Positions 1-5,844 of a DNA stretch of 8,036 nt are shown here, piece by piece. The DNA lies in NCBI GenBank assembly GCA_023386395.1, contig JAEWJV010000192.1, forward strand, positions 1-8,036, in the 5' to 3' direction. How positions within the stretch are numbered: position 1 is the stretch's first letter; the number at the start of each line of letters is the position of its first letter. Made by a program: the position numbers and the translations under genes. The notes beneath the pieces are model-generated. The model searched no databases. It was not told the DNA's origin and saw only the letters and a program-made list of their open reading frames with translations. The stretch comes from Bacteroidota bacterium. Lineage in GTDB: Bacteria; Bacteroidota; Bacteroidia; Chitinophagales; Chitinophagaceae.

Positions 1-1863
1 GCTGCAACGGAAGCTGCCGCCGATGGTTTAAACTGGGTGTATTCGCCAATGGTGGATATAGCTCGTGATCCGCGCTGGGGGCGCATTGCAGAAGGTTCGG
101 GTGAAGATACTTATCTCGGTTCAAAGATAGCTGCGGCTATGGTGCGTGGTTACCAGGGAAAAGACATGGCTGCCAAAGATGCCGTAATGGCTTGCGTAAA
201 ACATTATGCATTATATGGCGCTGCAGAAGCAGGTCGCGATTATAATACAGTTGATATGAGCCGCATAAGAATGTATCAATATTATCTGCCGCCTTACAAA
301 GCCGCCGTTGATGCAGGTGTTGGCAGTGTGATGAGTTCTTTTAATGAAGTGGATGGTATTCCCGCAACAGGTAATAAATTTTTATTGACTGATGTGTTGC
401 GCAATCAATGGGGCTTTAAAGGTTTTGTGGTAAGTGATTATACTTCAGTAAGTGAAATGATCAATCATGGTGTTGGTGATCTGCAGCAGGTATCGGCACA
501 ATCGTTAAAAGCCGGTCTGGATATGGATATGGTGGCGGAAGGATTTTTAACGACATTGAAAAAATCATTGCAGGAAGGCAAGGTTACACAACAGGAAATT
601 GATGATGCCTGCAGAAGGGTGCTTGAAGCAAAATATAAAATGGGCTTGTTTGAAGATCCATACAATCACTGCGATGAGGCGCGTGCAAAAACAGCTATTC
701 TTACTGATGCCAACAGGCTGGCCGTGCGTAATGCAGCAGAACATTCTTTTGTATTGCTAAAAAACGCGAATAATGTTTTGCCTTTAAAGAAATCCGGAAC
801 AATTGCTTTGATTGGACCGCTGGCAGATAATCAACGTAATATGCTCGGCACATGGAATATACGCGGCGAATACAATGAAGATATTACAGTGCGGCAGGGC
901 ATTAAGAATATTGCCGGTAACGATATAAATGTGTTGTATGCAAAAGGTGCCAACATAAGCGATGATTCTATGATCGTTAAGAACATCAATGATTTTGCAC
1001 AGGAAATTGATGTTGATACAAGAACGCCGCAGCAAATGATTGATGAAGCAGTGGCTACGGCCAATAAAGCGGATATTGTGGTTGCCTGCCTCGGTGAAGC
1101 TGCAGACTTTACAGGTGAAGCAGCCAGTATGACTGACATCAGCTTACAGCAAAGCCAGAAAAATTTATTGGCAGCATTGGTTGCAACCGGCAAGCCGGTT
1201 GTGATTGTATTATTCAATGGGAGGCCAATGACATTAACCTGGGAAGATAAAAATGCCGCTGCTATTTTAGATGTTTGGTTTCCCGGCACCGAAGCAGGAA
1301 ATGCCATTGCCAATGTGTTGTTTGGCAACTATAATCCTTCCGGAAAACTTACCACTACATTCCCGCAGAATGTTGGCCAGATACCGCTTTACTATAATCA
1401 CAAAAACACAGGCCGGCCTTTAAACCCCGGCGATGGCCATAAATTCAAATCTGATTATTTGGATGTCACCAACGATCCTTTATACCCGTTTGGATATGGT
1501 TTAAGCTATACAAATTTCAATTATAGCAATCCTGTTTTGAGTAAAACGAATATTAGCGGCATAGAAGGGTTAACGGTAACGGTTAACGTAACGAACACGG
1601 GCAATTATGATGGTGAAGAAATTGTACAATTGTATCTGCATGATAAAGTGGCCAGCATTACACCGGCTGTAAAAGAACTGAAAGGTTTTCAAAAAATATT
1701 TTTAAGGAAAGGTGAAAGCAGGCAGGTTGTATTCAATATCAATCATAGTGACCTGATGTTTTATAATTCAGATTTAAAACTTATGGCAGAGCCTGGCGAA
1801 TTTGAAGTGATGACAGGGCCAAATTCAAGAGATGTAAAAAAAGTATCTTTCTGGCTGAAGTAA
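1..1863 (+). CDS. bglX: Glycoside hydrolase family 3 beta-glucosidase, BglX-like (5' end outside window)
   Basis: This enzyme hydrolyses terminal beta-linked glucose from oligosaccharides by the retaining GH3 mechanism; BglX relatives act in the periplasm. The reading frame is open from base 1, and the first visible residues (AATEAAADGLNW) already match the family. The gene is therefore cut by the window edge, and the GTG at 37 is not its start. 620 residues are visible; E. coli BglX has about 765, so roughly 140 N-terminal residues, including any signal peptide, are missing. Domains in order are the GH3 N-terminal barrel (to about residue 220, with RDPRWGR, KHYALYGAAEAGRDYN and GFVVSDY), the GH3 C-terminal alpha/beta domain (about 247-490) and a fibronectin-III-like domain (about 524-595). 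The predicted nucleophile is the Asp of SDY (codon 436-438, visible residue 146). The candidate acid/base is the Glu of TGEAASMTD (codon 1117-1119, residue 373). The exact substrate cannot be read from sequence. A glucokinase-like gene follows on the same strand. Confidence 0.95.
   Translation, partial: AATEAAADGLNWVYSPMVDIARDPRWGRIAEGSGEDTYLGSKIAAAMVRGYQGKDMAAKDAVMACVKHYALYGAAEAGRDYNTVDMSRIRMYQYYLPPYKAAVDAGVGSVMSSFNEVDGIPATGNKFLLTDVLRNQWGFKGFVVSDYTSVSEMINHGVGDLQQVSAQSLKAGLDMDMVAEGFLTTLKKSLQEGKVTQQEIDDACRRVLEAKYKMGLFEDPYNHCDEARAKTAILTDANRLAVRNAAEHSFVLLKNANNVLPLKKSGTIALIGPLADNQRNMLGTWNIRGEYNEDITVRQGIKNIAGNDINVLYAKGANISDDSMIVKNINDFAQEIDVDTRTPQQMIDEAVATANKADIVVACLGEAADFTGEAASMTDISLQQSQKNLLAALVATGKPVVIVLFNGRPMTLTWEDKNAAAILDVWFPGTEAGNAIANVLFGNYNPSGKLTTTFPQNVGQIPLYYNHKNTGRPLNPGDGHKFKSDYLDVTNDPLYPFGYGLSYTNFNYSNPVLSKTNISGIEGLTVTVNVTNTGNYDGEEIVQLYLHDKVASITPAVKELKGFQKIFLRKGESRQVVFNINHSDLMFYNSDLKLMAEPGEFEVMTGPNSRDVKKVSFWLK
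1184..1201. repeat. Short perfect inverted repeat inside the GH3 gene
   Basis: CAACCGGC and GCCGGTTG are perfect complements separated by two bases. As RNA this gives a 7-bp GC-rich stem with a 4-base loop. It lies over codons for the TGKPVV segment of the GH3 C-terminal domain and has no T-run after it. It probably results from codon choice rather than function. Confidence 0.4.
1571..1593 (+). repeat. TAACG micro-repeat in the GH3 C-terminal domain
   Basis: Four TAACG units occur in a row at slightly irregular spacing (TAACGG, TAACGG, TTAACG, TAACG). They encode an alternating Thr/Val/Asn strand (LTVTVNVTN) at the start of the fibronectin-III-like domain. Such a beta-strand pattern naturally gives repetitive codons, so no separate function is implied. 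Confidence 0.45.
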
Positions 1864-1866
1864 ATG

Positions 1867-1895
1867 TTTGAAGTTTGAAATATAAGTTTAAAGTT
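1867..1895. repeat. Low-complexity AAGTTT-type spacer between the GH3 gene and the ROK kinase gene
   Basis: The spacer right after the GH3 stop contains overlapping imperfect copies of TTTGAA/AAGTTT (TTTGAAGTTTGAAA, then AAGTTTAAAGTT). It contains no hairpin with a T-run, so no terminator separates the two genes. One TAAGTTTA at 1883-1890 resembles the Bacteroidota -7 element (TAnnTTTG), but the nearest upstream TTTG (1867-1870) is only 12 bases away, too close for the usual promoter geometry. Confidence 0.45.
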
Positions 1896-1974
1896 GGGCC
1901 ACAAATAATGAATGAAAACGGGTTATTGGAGAACAGGTGGCAGCAATAAAATTCATCAAAAAATTTACAGGTAT

Positions 1975-2679
1975 ATGAATGAAGGAAATGTATTAACGAT
2001 AGATATTGGCGGATCGCACATCAAAGCTATTTTATTAAATAAGGAGGGGGAACCTGTTTCAGAATATGTAAAAATACCAACACCGCAGCCTTCCACACCC
2101 ACTAATATATTAGATGGTATTAAAGAGCTGGTAAAGGGCCTTAAAGAGTATGATAAAATAGCTGTAGGATTTCCCGGTTATATTAAAAATGGTGTAGTTA
2201 AAACGGCGCCCAATCTTGGCACTGATGACTGGAAAGATTTTGACCTGCAGAATTTTCTTGGTAAACTGCTGCGAAAGCCTGCCAGGGTAGTGAACGATGC
2301 AGACCTCCAGGGCGTGAGTATTGTAAGTGGCAAAGGCCTTGAAATGGTGATAACGCTGGGCACAGGTTTTGGTACTGCCCTGCTGCTTGACGGTAAGTTG
2401 CTGCCGCATTTTGAGATTGCGCATCACCCTGTAAAAACTGATAAAGATTATGATCAGTATGTTGGTGAGAAAGCTTATAACCAAAAGGGTAAAGAACAAT
2501 GGAACCGCAGGATGGAAAAAGTATTTAAGATTTTAAAAACAGTATTTAATTATGATCGTTTATATATAAGTGGCGGCAATGCCAGGAACCTGACCATGCC
2601 GCTGGATGATAATATGATTATCGCTAATAACAAGGAAGGCATCAGGGGAGGAGCGAGGCTATGGAAAGATGAGAAATGA
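1975..2679 (+). CDS. ppgK: ROK-family sugar kinase, polyphosphate-glucokinase-like
   Basis: Likely phosphorylates glucose to glucose-6-phosphate in the cytoplasm, using polyphosphate and/or ATP. From the ATG at 1975 the product is 234 residues, close to the usual 240-265 of this short ROK branch. Motifs in order are the phosphate-binding loop LTIDIGGSHIKA (residues 7-18), AVGFPGYIKNGVVKTAPNLG, NDAD at residues 107-110 with the probable catalytic base Asp108, and LGTGFGTALL. The C-terminal block YVGEKAYNQKGKEQWNRR and NYDRLYISGGNAR closely resembles actinobacterial PPGK. The ROK zinc-binding cysteine motif is absent, as expected for this branch. An in-frame ATG at 1912 would add 21 polar residues unlike other ROK N-termini, so 1975 is preferred, though neither start has a clear ribosome-binding site. 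It lies about 110 bases after a beta-glucosidase gene, which suggests that enzyme supplies its glucose. Whether polyphosphate is really used cannot be decided from sequence. Confidence 0.85.
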   Translation: MNEGNVLTIDIGGSHIKAILLNKEGEPVSEYVKIPTPQPSTPTNILDGIKELVKGLKEYDKIAVGFPGYIKNGVVKTAPNLGTDDWKDFDLQNFLGKLLRKPARVVNDADLQGVSIVSGKGLEMVITLGTGFGTALLLDGKLLPHFEIAHHPVKTDKDYDQYVGEKAYNQKGKEQWNRRMEKVFKILKTVFNYDRLYISGGNARNLTMPLDDNMIIANNKEGIRGGARLWKDEK

Positions 2680-2696
2680 TGATTGTTGAATTAGCG

Positions 2697-2733
2697 TGAG
2701 TTGTCAGTGAGTGCCGGACATATTCACAACTCA
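2697..2733. other. Inverted repeat in the convergent spacer
   Basis: TGAGTTGT (2697-2704) and ACAACTCA (2726-2733) are perfect 8-base complements with a 21-base loop. They lie in the spacer between the convergent ROK kinase and alditol oxidase genes. There is no T-run on either side, so this is at best a weak transcript-end structure. It may be chance. Confidence 0.3.
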
Positions 2734-2789
2734 GCCTAAAAGAATATGCAAAAAACAATACACAATGTTGAATTGTAAAACCTCCGCAA

Positions 2790-2827
2790 ATTGAGCATTG
2801 ATTATTGCACACTGCGTATTGAATATT
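2790..2827. repeat. Degenerate ATTGA/ATTATTG reiterations in the convergent spacer
   Basis: The spacer between the convergent genes holds imperfect reiterations of a 5-7 base unit (ATTGAGC, ATTGATT, ATTGCAC, then TATTGAATATT). It has no coding potential. It looks like decayed low-complexity intergenic repeat material, similar in style to the AAGTTT spacer at 1867-1895. Confidence 0.4.
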
Positions 2828-2858
2828 TACAAGTTAACCTTAAGTCAATAAACAGTTC

Positions 2859-4127
2859 TTAATCAAGAAAAATATTACTGTTTAGAAAATCATTTCTGAA
2901 TTTTCCTTTAGTATCATATTCTTTAAGCAGGCTTTTAAACGCCCCCATTTTTTCATACCTGTTTTGTAACTGAACGCCTGTCATGAAAAACAATTTCCCC
3001 CAATGAGGTTTTGCATTATAGGCCTGCAGGGTTTCTTCAATTAAAGGCAACAGCTTTTGTACTGCGGGCCAGTTTTGTTTCCAGGTAAAATGAATAGCCG
3101 TACAGTTTTGTTTATAGCAAGGGCTGAGCCAGAGGTCATCTGCTGCAATACTCCTTATTTCTGAAATCAATAAATAGGGGCTTATTTTATCACTAAGCTT
3201 TTGAACTGCCATGATTGCATCAACGGCATGTTCATCCGGCAGAAAATATTCTGATTGCAACTCTTCGCCACTGCTTGGTGTAAAACCCATTTTAAAATGC
3301 GGTAAACGATCATGCCATGCGCCGGCCACACCCATTTGTTCTGTACAATGCCCTGCTGAAATTGATGCAATAGGATGCAGGTTTTGTGTTGCAGGTATTG
3401 CGTCAAAAAATGCTTTCATGTTTACCTGTTGCTTACTCAATTTCTGTTTTACCCAAACTTCATTTATATCATTTGTCCAGTCGGTAAACAGGCTTACACT
3501 GTAACCGGCGGTCATAACGGTTTTAAAATTTTCTTTCATTGTATTGAAAGAAAGATGCTCAAAAACAAATTGCCGCATAGTATAGGTTGGCTCTGCCTGC
3601 AACGTAATACTTGTTATAACACCGGCTGCACCAAGGTTTACCACAAGCCCGTTAAACTTTTCACCGTCTTTTTCTTTTGATAAATGATGAAGCCTGCCTT
3701 GTGCATCAATAAATTCAAAAGCGGTAACAGCGGCTGATAAATTTTTATTATGAATGCCCGATCCATGTGTTGCTGTAATACAGGCGCCCACCACAGAAGT
3801 ATGCGGCAACGAAGCAAGGTTGTGCAGCGCCAATCCTTTACTGTTGATCAATGGTGCCAATTCCCCATATTTCATTCCGGCCTGCATTGTAACTGTACGG
3901 TTGGTTTCATCTATATCTAACACTTCATTCATCGGCAATAAGGAAATAAAATTATGCTGGCTGTCAGCAATGGTATTAAAGCAGTGCCTGGTGCCTAAGG
4001 CTTTAATATTCGTATGTTTTGCAATAATATCCTGCGCTTCATTTACAGAAGTAGCATTGTATAACTTATGGCTGTTGTAAGTAATATTACCTGCCCAGTT
4101 TTTGAGCATATTGGGAGATGTTTCCAT
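2859..4127 (-). CDS. Alditol (xylitol/sorbitol) oxidase, covalent FAD enzyme of the VAO family
   Basis: Probably oxidises the terminal C1 hydroxyl of alditols such as xylitol or sorbitol to the aldose, reducing O2 to H2O2. It has an N-terminal FAD-binding domain (about residues 10-180) and a C-terminal aldonolactone-oxidase-type domain. Numbered from the ATG at 4127 (422 residues), it matches Streptomyces coelicolor AldO (418 residues, recalled from memory) almost throughout, including NWAGNITY near the start. His48 in GTRHCFN corresponds to the histidine that binds FAD covalently (His46 in AldO). Ser106 (ASLPH), Glu323 and Arg325 (SEIRSIAADD) and Lys378 (PHWGKLF) correspond to the AldO active-site residues Ser106, Glu320, Arg322 and Lys375. 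No signal peptide is evident, so it is likely cytoplasmic. An upstream in-frame ATG at 4160 and a downstream one at 4109 are alternatives; 4127 best fits the family length. It is transcribed alone, divergently from a small kinase and convergently to the ROK kinase. L-gulono- or arabinono-lactone oxidase is the alternative name, but the detailed match favours alditol oxidase. Confidence 0.88.
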   Translation of the reverse strand: METSPNMLKNWAGNITYNSHKLYNATSVNEAQDIIAKHTNIKALGTRHCFNTIADSQHNFISLLPMNEVLDIDETNRTVTMQAGMKYGELAPLINSKGLALHNLASLPHTSVVGACITATHGSGIHNKNLSAAVTAFEFIDAQGRLHHLSKEKDGEKFNGLVVNLGAAGVITSITLQAEPTYTMRQFVFEHLSFNTMKENFKTVMTAGYSVSLFTDWTNDINEVWVKQKLSKQQVNMKAFFDAIPATQNLHPIASISAGHCTEQMGVAGAWHDRLPHFKMGFTPSSGEELQSEYFLPDEHAVDAIMAVQKLSDKISPYLLISEIRSIAADDLWLSPCYKQNCTAIHFTWKQNWPAVQKLLPLIEETLQAYNAKPHWGKLFFMTGVQLQNRYEKMGAFKSLLKEYDTKGKFRNDFLNSNIFLD

Positions 4128-4238
4128 TAAATGCAGAGTTATACAAAATAACCTTATCACGATATTTGCCTGGCATATTTCTCACAAATTCCAATTGAAT
4201 AAAATTATATTCACCCGATAAAAAATCAATTTTTGCAA

Positions 4239-4790
4239 ATGCATAAGCCATTATTAACTGTTATTACAGGCAGGCCTGCATCAGGAAAAACTACCCTGGC
4301 GCACCTGCTTTCACAGGAAATAAATTGTCCGGTTATTTCAAGGGATGAACTTAAAGAAGGTTATATAAATACTATCGGCGATACGCATAACAAGCCTGGT
4401 AACGAGGCTGACTGGCATATTTATAACACTTTTTTTGAAGTAATAGGTTTTCTCATTTCGAAAAATATATCATTCATTGCCGAGGCTGCTTTTCAACATA
4501 AATCGTGGGAAGAAAAGCTTTTGAATTTTTCTCACAGGGCTGCTATAAAAATAATTATCTGCGAAGCACCTCTTGGTATAACAAGGCAACGCTTTCAACA
4601 AAGACTCGCAGATGATTCTTCAAGAGAAAAGTTTCACAACGACAGGTTTGTAAATGAAGAAGGAGAACTGAACGTGTTGCTTACAGATGAGTATAAACCG
4701 GTTAATATAAACCTGCCAACTTTAAAAGTTGATACCAAAGAAGGGTATAACCCGGGGTTGAAAGAGGTCATTGATTTTATCAGGTTATAG
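4239..4790 (+). CDS. Small AAA_33-type P-loop kinase of unknown substrate
   Basis: A 183-residue P-loop NTPase of the shikimate-kinase/zeta-toxin/chloramphenicol-phosphotransferase-like group. It begins directly with the beta1 strand and Walker A (LLTVITGRPASGKTT, with GRPASGKT at residues 11-18). A second motif, VISRDELKEG, follows, with Asp36 placed where such kinases position a substrate-binding or catalytic acid. FIAEAAF may close the substrate pocket, and the Arg-rich stretch RQRFQQRLADD looks like the lid that contacts ATP phosphates. No extra domain, signal peptide or membrane segment is visible. The ATG at 4239 is chosen because it places Walker A at the usual distance from the N-terminus; the frame also has a TTG two codons earlier. 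No antitoxin-like gene is adjacent, so a zeta-type toxin role is not supported. The role could be phosphorylation of a small metabolite or nucleoside, but nothing here identifies it. folP follows 147 bases downstream on the same strand without obvious functional link. Confidence 0.8.
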   Translation: MHKPLLTVITGRPASGKTTLAHLLSQEINCPVISRDELKEGYINTIGDTHNKPGNEADWHIYNTFFEVIGFLISKNISFIAEAAFQHKSWEEKLLNFSHRAAIKIIICEAPLGITRQRFQQRLADDSSREKFHNDRFVNEEGELNVLLTDEYKPVNINLPTLKVDTKEGYNPGLKEVIDFIRL

Positions 4791-4793
4791 ATA

Positions 4794-4836
4794 GCTGAAT
4801 AAAATAGAGTATGCATTCAGCCATAATAATGAATGC
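4794..4836 (+). other. Two overlapping, mutually exclusive hairpins between the P-loop kinase gene and folP
   Basis: GCTGAAT (4794-4800) is complementary to ATTCAGC (4815-4821). GCATTCA (4813-4819) is complementary to TGAATGC (4830-4836). The two pairings share the segment 4815-4819, so only one can form at a time. Both stems are 7 bp and AU-rich, and neither is followed by a T-run. The geometry is attenuator-like, but the stems are weak and could arise by chance. The rest of the spacer to 4937 shows no clear promoter or ribosome-binding site. Confidence 0.3.
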
Positions 4837-4937
4837 CTGTGAAAATTGAAATGCGTCCCGATATTTGTAGATTATATTTCCTGGTAAATTCCAGCATAGA
4901 AATTATGTTGAATTGATAGATACAAACAATTCCTGCA

Positions 4938-5807
4938 ATGCCTGCATCTGAAAAAACGACTTTGTTTACACTTAACTGCAATGGAAAATTGCTTGTTATT
5001 GATGAGCCTGTAATAATGGGCATCATGAATATTACACCCGATTCGTTTTATGCTGTAAGCCGTGTGCAAACAGAAGATAAACTCTTACAAACGGCATCAG
5101 AAATGATTGCAGAAGGTGCTGCTATATTGGATATTGGCGGGCAAAGCACAAGGCCGGGCAGTACAAGATTATCGGCAACAGAAGAAGAGGAAAGGTTGTT
5201 GCCCGCTATTGAGTTAATTCATAAAAATTTCCCTGATACTATTATTTCCGCAGATACCTACCACGCTGCTGTTGCGGAAACAGTGATTGAAGCAGGCGCT
5301 TCCATTATTAATGATATAAGCGGTGGAATGATGGATGATAATATGCTGGCAACGGTTGGAAAATTCCCTGTGCCTTATATCTGCATGCATATGCAGGGCA
5401 GGCCGGAAACCATGCAGGTAAATCCTGTTTATAAAGATGTGGTGCAGGAAGTGCTTGATTTTTTTATTCGTCAAACAGAAAAATGTCGGCAGCATAACAT
5501 TAAAGATGTGATCATTGACCCGGGCTTTGGTTTTGGTAAAACCATCAGTCATAATTTTCAGCTATTAAAAAACCTTACTGTTTTCAAAATGCTTGACAGG
5601 CCTGTGCTTGCAGGCCTGTCAAGAAAAGGAGCTATTTATAAAACATTGAATGTTACAGCAGAGAATGCATTGAACGGAACGACAGCGGTAAACATGATCG
5701 CTTTATTGAACGGCGCATCCATTTTACGCGTACACGATGTAAAAGAAGCTGCAGAAGCTATAAGATTATTTGAAGCATACAATAATGCTGAAGCAGCATT
5801 GCAGTAA
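4938..5807 (+). CDS. folP: Dihydropteroate synthase
   Basis: Condenses 6-hydroxymethyl-7,8-dihydropterin pyrophosphate with p-aminobenzoate to give 7,8-dihydropteroate in cytoplasmic folate synthesis; it is the sulfonamide target. The product has 289 residues, typical of the family, and forms a single TIM barrel. The signatures are all present: MGIMNITPDSFY (residues 27-38), DIGGQSTRPGS (65-75; Gln replaces the more common Glu of GGESTRPG), SADTYHA, INDISGG, IDPGFGFGKT (about 192-201), LAGLSRKG (about 223-230), NGTTAVN and the final RVHDVKEA. The ATG at 4938 puts the first motif at the normal distance, and no upstream in-frame alternative looks better. No other folate gene is in view. The stop is two bases from the stop of convergent clpX, and its transcript probably ends at the hairpin plus T-run at 5803-5844. 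The codons for LAGLSRKG also form a long perfect hairpin (5592-5623). Confidence 0.97.
   Translation: MPASEKTTLFTLNCNGKLLVIDEPVIMGIMNITPDSFYAVSRVQTEDKLLQTASEMIAEGAAILDIGGQSTRPGSTRLSATEEEERLLPAIELIHKNFPDTIISADTYHAAVAETVIEAGASIINDISGGMMDDNMLATVGKFPVPYICMHMQGRPETMQVNPVYKDVVQEVLDFFIRQTEKCRQHNIKDVIIDPGFGFGKTISHNFQLLKNLTVFKMLDRPVLAGLSRKGAIYKTLNVTAENALNGTTAVNMIALLNGASILRVHDVKEAAEAIRLFEAYNNAEAALQ
5592..5623. repeat. Perfect 13-bp inverted repeat with 6-base loop inside folP
   Basis: CTTGACAGGCCTG (5592-5604) and CAGGCCTGTCAAG (5611-5623) are exact reverse complements around the loop TGCTTG. Each arm contains the self-complementary octamer CAGGCCTG (5597-5604 and 5611-5618), and a third copy lies at 4271-4278 in the P-loop kinase gene. 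The hairpin is GC-rich, overlies the LAGLSRKG codons of folP and has no T-run on the plus side. The minus side has only a short TTTT. Its function is unknown. Confidence 0.75.
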
Positions 5808-5844
5808 GCTTAAGCAACTTTGAGTTTATTAAGCTTGCTTTTTT
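5803..5844 (+). terminator. Intrinsic terminator of folP, inside the 3' end of clpX
   Basis: AGTAAGCTTAA (5803-5813) pairs with TTAAGCTTGCT (5829-5839) over 11 positions with one G-U wobble, leaving a 15-base loop. Six T residues (5839-5844) follow on the plus strand. The left arm includes the folP stop codon, and the remainder is antisense to the last clpX codons. On the minus strand the stem is preceded by A residues and has no T-run after it, so it should terminate only folP. The stem is AU-rich, so efficiency may be moderate. Confidence 0.65.

Noticed and set aside
37..39. GTG at 37 as the start of the GH3 gene
   Set aside because: The twelve codons before it are open and encode conserved GH3 sequence, so the gene begins before the window.
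1912..1974. ATG at 1912 as the start of the ROK kinase
   Set aside because: It adds 21 polar residues with no counterpart in ROK kinases, whose phosphate-binding loop normally lies within the first dozen or so residues. It cannot be fully excluded.
2750..2776. Terminator for the alditol oxidase gene (ACAAT/ATTGT hairpin with an A-run, T-run on the minus strand)
   Set aside because: The stem is only 5 bp and AU-rich, and the T-run lies several bases beyond the stem, so it is too weak to call.
3211..4080. Plus-strand open frames over the alditol oxidase gene
   Set aside because: They are antisense shadows of a gene with a complete set of conserved active-site residues and show no family signature of their own.
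4229..4235. AATTTTTG just before the P-loop kinase start as a promoter
   Set aside because: It would end four bases before the ATG, leaving almost no room for a transcript leader, and no -33 element lies at the expected spacing.
4239..4790. Zeta-type toxin of a toxin-antitoxin pair
   Set aside because: The P-loop fold is compatible, but no small antitoxin gene lies on either side; the upstream neighbour is the divergent oxidase and the downstream one is folP.
4860..4867. GATATTTG upstream of folP as a Bacteroidota -7 box (TAnnTTTG)
   Set aside because: It matches seven of the eight-position pattern (only the first T is missing), but no TTG-type -33 element lies at the right distance, the nearest being 11 bases upstream.
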